From NCBI GenBank assembly GCA_964019695.1, contig OZ026526.1:13847754-13911753 (forward strand): 64,000 nucleotides of DNA. Reading direction: 5' to 3'. This document shows positions 61,523 through 64,000 of the stretch, piece after piece. The notes beneath the pieces were generated by a model. The model did not search any database. It was not told the DNA's origin and was given only the letters and a program-made list of their open reading frames with translations. Position 1 is the stretch's first letter. Each line of letters begins with the position of its first letter. The DNA is from Loripinus fragilis (Eukaryota; Mollusca; Bivalvia; Lucinida; Lucinidae). A program made the translations under genes and the position numbers.

Positions 61523-62881
61523 CTAAACTCCGTTCAGAAATTGTGTGGCGCCGGTTTTTCGCAGTTCTTGCTTTTATGCGTAATTTAAGGTCCTACATCG
61601 CTGTGAGAAAGTTATTCTTGAAAACCTCCCCTAATTTCTCCAGCAGGTTCCGATGCAGTGCATGCTTCTGGCAAAGCCCTGATGTCTTGAGAAAAATAAG
61701 AAATTTCAGAAATTCGCCCACAGACTAAGTCCAGTTGACGATGATTGCCACATAAAATATATCATTATTCATCGATATGCTTCACGTCTCTTGAATATAT
61801 TTTTAAATTTTTATAATGCAACACACCCTTTACTCGAATATCAAATGTTTTGATAACAAATTAGAATAAATTGCAAAAAAATATCCTAATGTTTTACCAG
61901 TCCTAGTACACGTGAAAGAAAGGATTGGCACGGGTTGGTAAGGGGGATGGGGATCTTGCAAAAGTGGCAATTAGTGATAAGTTCTAGGACCGTCCTTCCA
62001 AGGCAATGGTCAAGCAATCCCATGTTATATGTCCATGTTGAGACGTGCAATATTTTCAATAGTGCATGGATGTGGCGAGCACGACGTAAAGCCATTTGAC
62101 CGGGAGGTGCATCAATCTTCACAAAAGTATGGCTATGCTAACAAAACGACACAGTAAAGGTAATACCTTGGTAACAGACAATTCTACAACCATTTATAAT
62201 CGCTTGGTTTAATCGACAATACATCTTGATTTGTGTTTTATGATTTCATACCAATCTGTTCTAACGATATCGGCAACAAACATTTTTTCACATAGGTACA
62301 CCATGAAAATTAGTTTAAATTTTACTCAAATTTAATAGCAGCTGAACTGCCATTGATCTTGGTGAGCATTTAACGGCTTTATAGCTATATTCTGTTCAGT
62401 GTTTTTGATCGGCAGAATAACTTCAGCCAATAACAGGTAGAAATGTTTAAGATGTATACTGGAGAAATGTTAGCCTCAAGTTGTAAGAAAGGAAATGTTA
62501 TGTGCATAAAGCGCTAGATCTATGTTTAATTTTCCAGATATACGGTGTGAAGTCACGCTTTACAATTTCCCACGAATTTCTCGCCAATTGAAATGACCAC
62601 TCCCAAATATTATAATGAAAATATTGTCATTTCCATATAAGTTCATGGAGGGCGTTTCAAAAGTGTCAAAGTGTCTTAGTCTGCTGGCGTTTTTCGTAAT
62701 TTCTTGATTTTTCCCAAGATATCAGGGCTTTGCCAGAAGCTCGCACAAGCACAGAACCTGCTGGAGAAATTAGGGGAGGTCTACACGAGTAACTTTCTCA
62801 CAGCGATGTGGGACCTAAAATGACGTATAAAAGTAGGAACTGCGAAAAACCGGTGCCACACAATTTCTGAACGGAGTTTAG
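61523..62881. mobile_element. 1.36-kb element with ~210-bp TIRs
   Basis: Left arm 61523-61730 (CTAAACTCCGTTCAGAAATT ...) and right arm 62672-62881 are inverted along their whole length: GTGTGGC-CCGGTTTTTCGCAG, TCCTACATCGCTGTGAGAAAG, CCCCTAATTTCTCCAGCAGG and CTGGCAAAGCCCTGAT. The interior has a 78-codon minus frame (61886-62122; ALRRARHIHALLKI) without a recognised family. No transposase, so it is probably non-autonomous; the superfamily is open. Confidence 0.85.
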
Positions 62882-63039
62882 TAGGTGAAAGTTCAAAATT
62901 TCCAAAATCCTGAACTTTAGAAATTCAAATCTTTAAACTTGCAGAATGCCTATAAAAATTAATTATTTCATGTTTAAATGATTAAATGTGTTTAGATAAT
63001 CTCAAAATTAACCAGATAAGCTATTATAATCTCCCTAAT

Positions 63040-63085
63040 TCAGCATTTTGAGGCTGACTTTCTATGGAAAGTCAGCCTCAAAATC
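63040..63085. repeat. Perfect short hairpin
   Basis: ATTTTGAGGCTGACTTTC pairs with GAAAGTCAGCCTCAAAAT around TATG. Confidence 0.8.
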
Positions 63086-63124
63086 CTGAATTCAGGATTA
63101 ATCCTGAAAACTTTCACCCATGTT

Positions 63125-64000
63125 AGTCTGAGAAAAAAAAATCTTTTTTCCGATTTTGTCTAGGAAAAATCCTCTTTTCAGTTTTGTCTGAGGATAATTC
63201 TATTTTCAGTTTTGTCGAAGGAAGAATCCTCTTTCAGCTTTGTCTTATGAAAATCCTCTTTTCAGTTTTGTATAAGGAAAGATCCTTTTTTCAGTTTTGT
63301 CTGGCGAAAAATCCTCTTTTCAGCTTCTTCTGAGGAAAAATCCTCTTTTCACTTTTGTATGACAGGGTTCATACAGGTAAGTATGAGTAAAATTCAGGGA
63401 CTTTTCAAGGACTTTTCTAAAAGCCTCTTCAGCAGTTTTCAAGGACTTTAAGTTAATGAAAACTACTGATCGAAGTGTTAAAATTCTTCTTCAGAAAAGC
63501 TAGACTGAGATAATGGAGACATTAGTACTAGAAAATTAGTATAAAATTGTTGTGCCTTTATTTGGTGCAGCATATGCTGCACCAAATATAGGCACAACAA
63601 TTTTATAATGATAAAGTTATCTATCTACAGTGCTACAGTCCTACAGAAAAATAGTAGAATTCAAGGACTTTTCAAAGCTTTTGAGTGATTTTCCAGCACT
63701 GTTGAAGGCAGATTTAAATTTCAAGAAAGCCCTCTAAATTCAAGTACTTTTCAAGCCTGTGCCAACCCTGTATGAGTTTTGTCTGAGGAAATATCTTTTT
63801 TCAGTTTTGTCCGAGGAAATATCCTTTTAAGCACCTGCAATCCCATTTTGTACACCCTTCTCTGAGTGGTCCCTCCATATTTCAGTTTTGTCTGACTAAA
63901 GATCCTCTTTTCAGTTTTGTATAAGGAAAGATCCTTTTTTCAGTTTTGTCTGTTGAAAAATCCTCTTTTCAGCTTCTTCTGAGGAAAAATCCTCTTTTCA
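63125..64000. repeat. ~30-bp minisatellite with 90-bp higher-order unit
   Basis: Units of the type TTTTCAGTTTTGTCTGAGG plus AAAAATCCTC repeat to the window edge. A three-unit block (TATAAGGAAAGATCC ... TTCAGCTTCTTCTGAGG) occurs at about 63262-63350 and again at 63913-64000 with very few differences. A hAT-like MITE interrupts the array. Confidence 0.85.
63363..63770. mobile_element. hAT-like MITE H, copy 2, with TATGA target duplication
   Basis: 408 bp from CAGGGTTCATACAGG to GCCAACCCTG, flanked by TATGA at 63358-63362 and 63771-63775. About 85% identical by eye to 9335-9749, including the palindrome TTTGGTGCAGCATATGCTGC. Confidence 0.92.

Overview
The window reads as AT-rich, intron- and transposon-dense metazoan DNA, most likely a marine bivalve mollusc. 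The signs are: exons of an animal ciliary gene with GT-AG introns; many elements built like the oyster/clam 'pearl' or Helitron-like repeats (tandem core, GACG microsatellite, terminal hairpin); tRNA-derived SINEs; a Penelope-like element; a Ngaro/DIRS element; and a Gypsy-class element with permuted pol order. No bacterial operons, rRNA genes or CRISPR arrays were seen.

Host gene. Six minus-strand exons (19343 down to 3720) join with consistent codon phase over about 521 codons. They look like the ortholog of DNAAF8 (C16orf71, an axonemal dynein assembly factor): exon order, the LSD-box N-terminal part and a TVFIDLR motif match. The C-terminal end was not found in the window and the true 5' end is uncertain. 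Five of the six exons have a palindromic or terminal-inverted-repeat element within about 25 nt of a splice site, and two carry partial tandem copies of their own ends.

Layout. 1-1678: 3' part of a Ngaro/DIRS-type tyrosine-recombinase retrotransposon (RT/RNase H end, recombinase, SGNH hydrolase). 3.7-21.6 kb: the host gene, its introns filled with hairpin MITEs, SINEs, TTAA- and TA-target MITEs and hAT-like elements. 21.7-31.4 kb: a tandem array with G-tracts, a SINE split by a CAGGGTTC element, then a more GC-rich unassigned stretch with hairpins. 31.5-34.8 kb: a decayed Penelope-like element with direct terminal repeats. 34.8-53.9 kb: one decayed Ty3/Gypsy-class retrotransposon with Gmr1-like order (gag, protease, integrase, RT, RNase H, 3' LTR), split by a SINE, a TA-target element, two short fragments of another repeat, a long-TIR element of about 5.2 kb and, inside the LTR, a 4.8-kb foldback element. 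54.1-61.4 kb: pearl/Helitron-like tandem arrays, one nested exactly inside another. 61.5-62.9 kb: a long-TIR element. 63.1-64.0 kb: a 30-bp minisatellite split by a hAT-like MITE.

The strongest leads are the hairpin family whose two arms carry mirrored substitutions, the clustering of palindromic elements at splice sites, the SGNH hydrolase carried by a retrotransposon, the permuted Gypsy-class pol, and CRE-type octamers in the arms of two unrelated foldback elements. All homology statements rest on recognising motifs by eye; no search was run.
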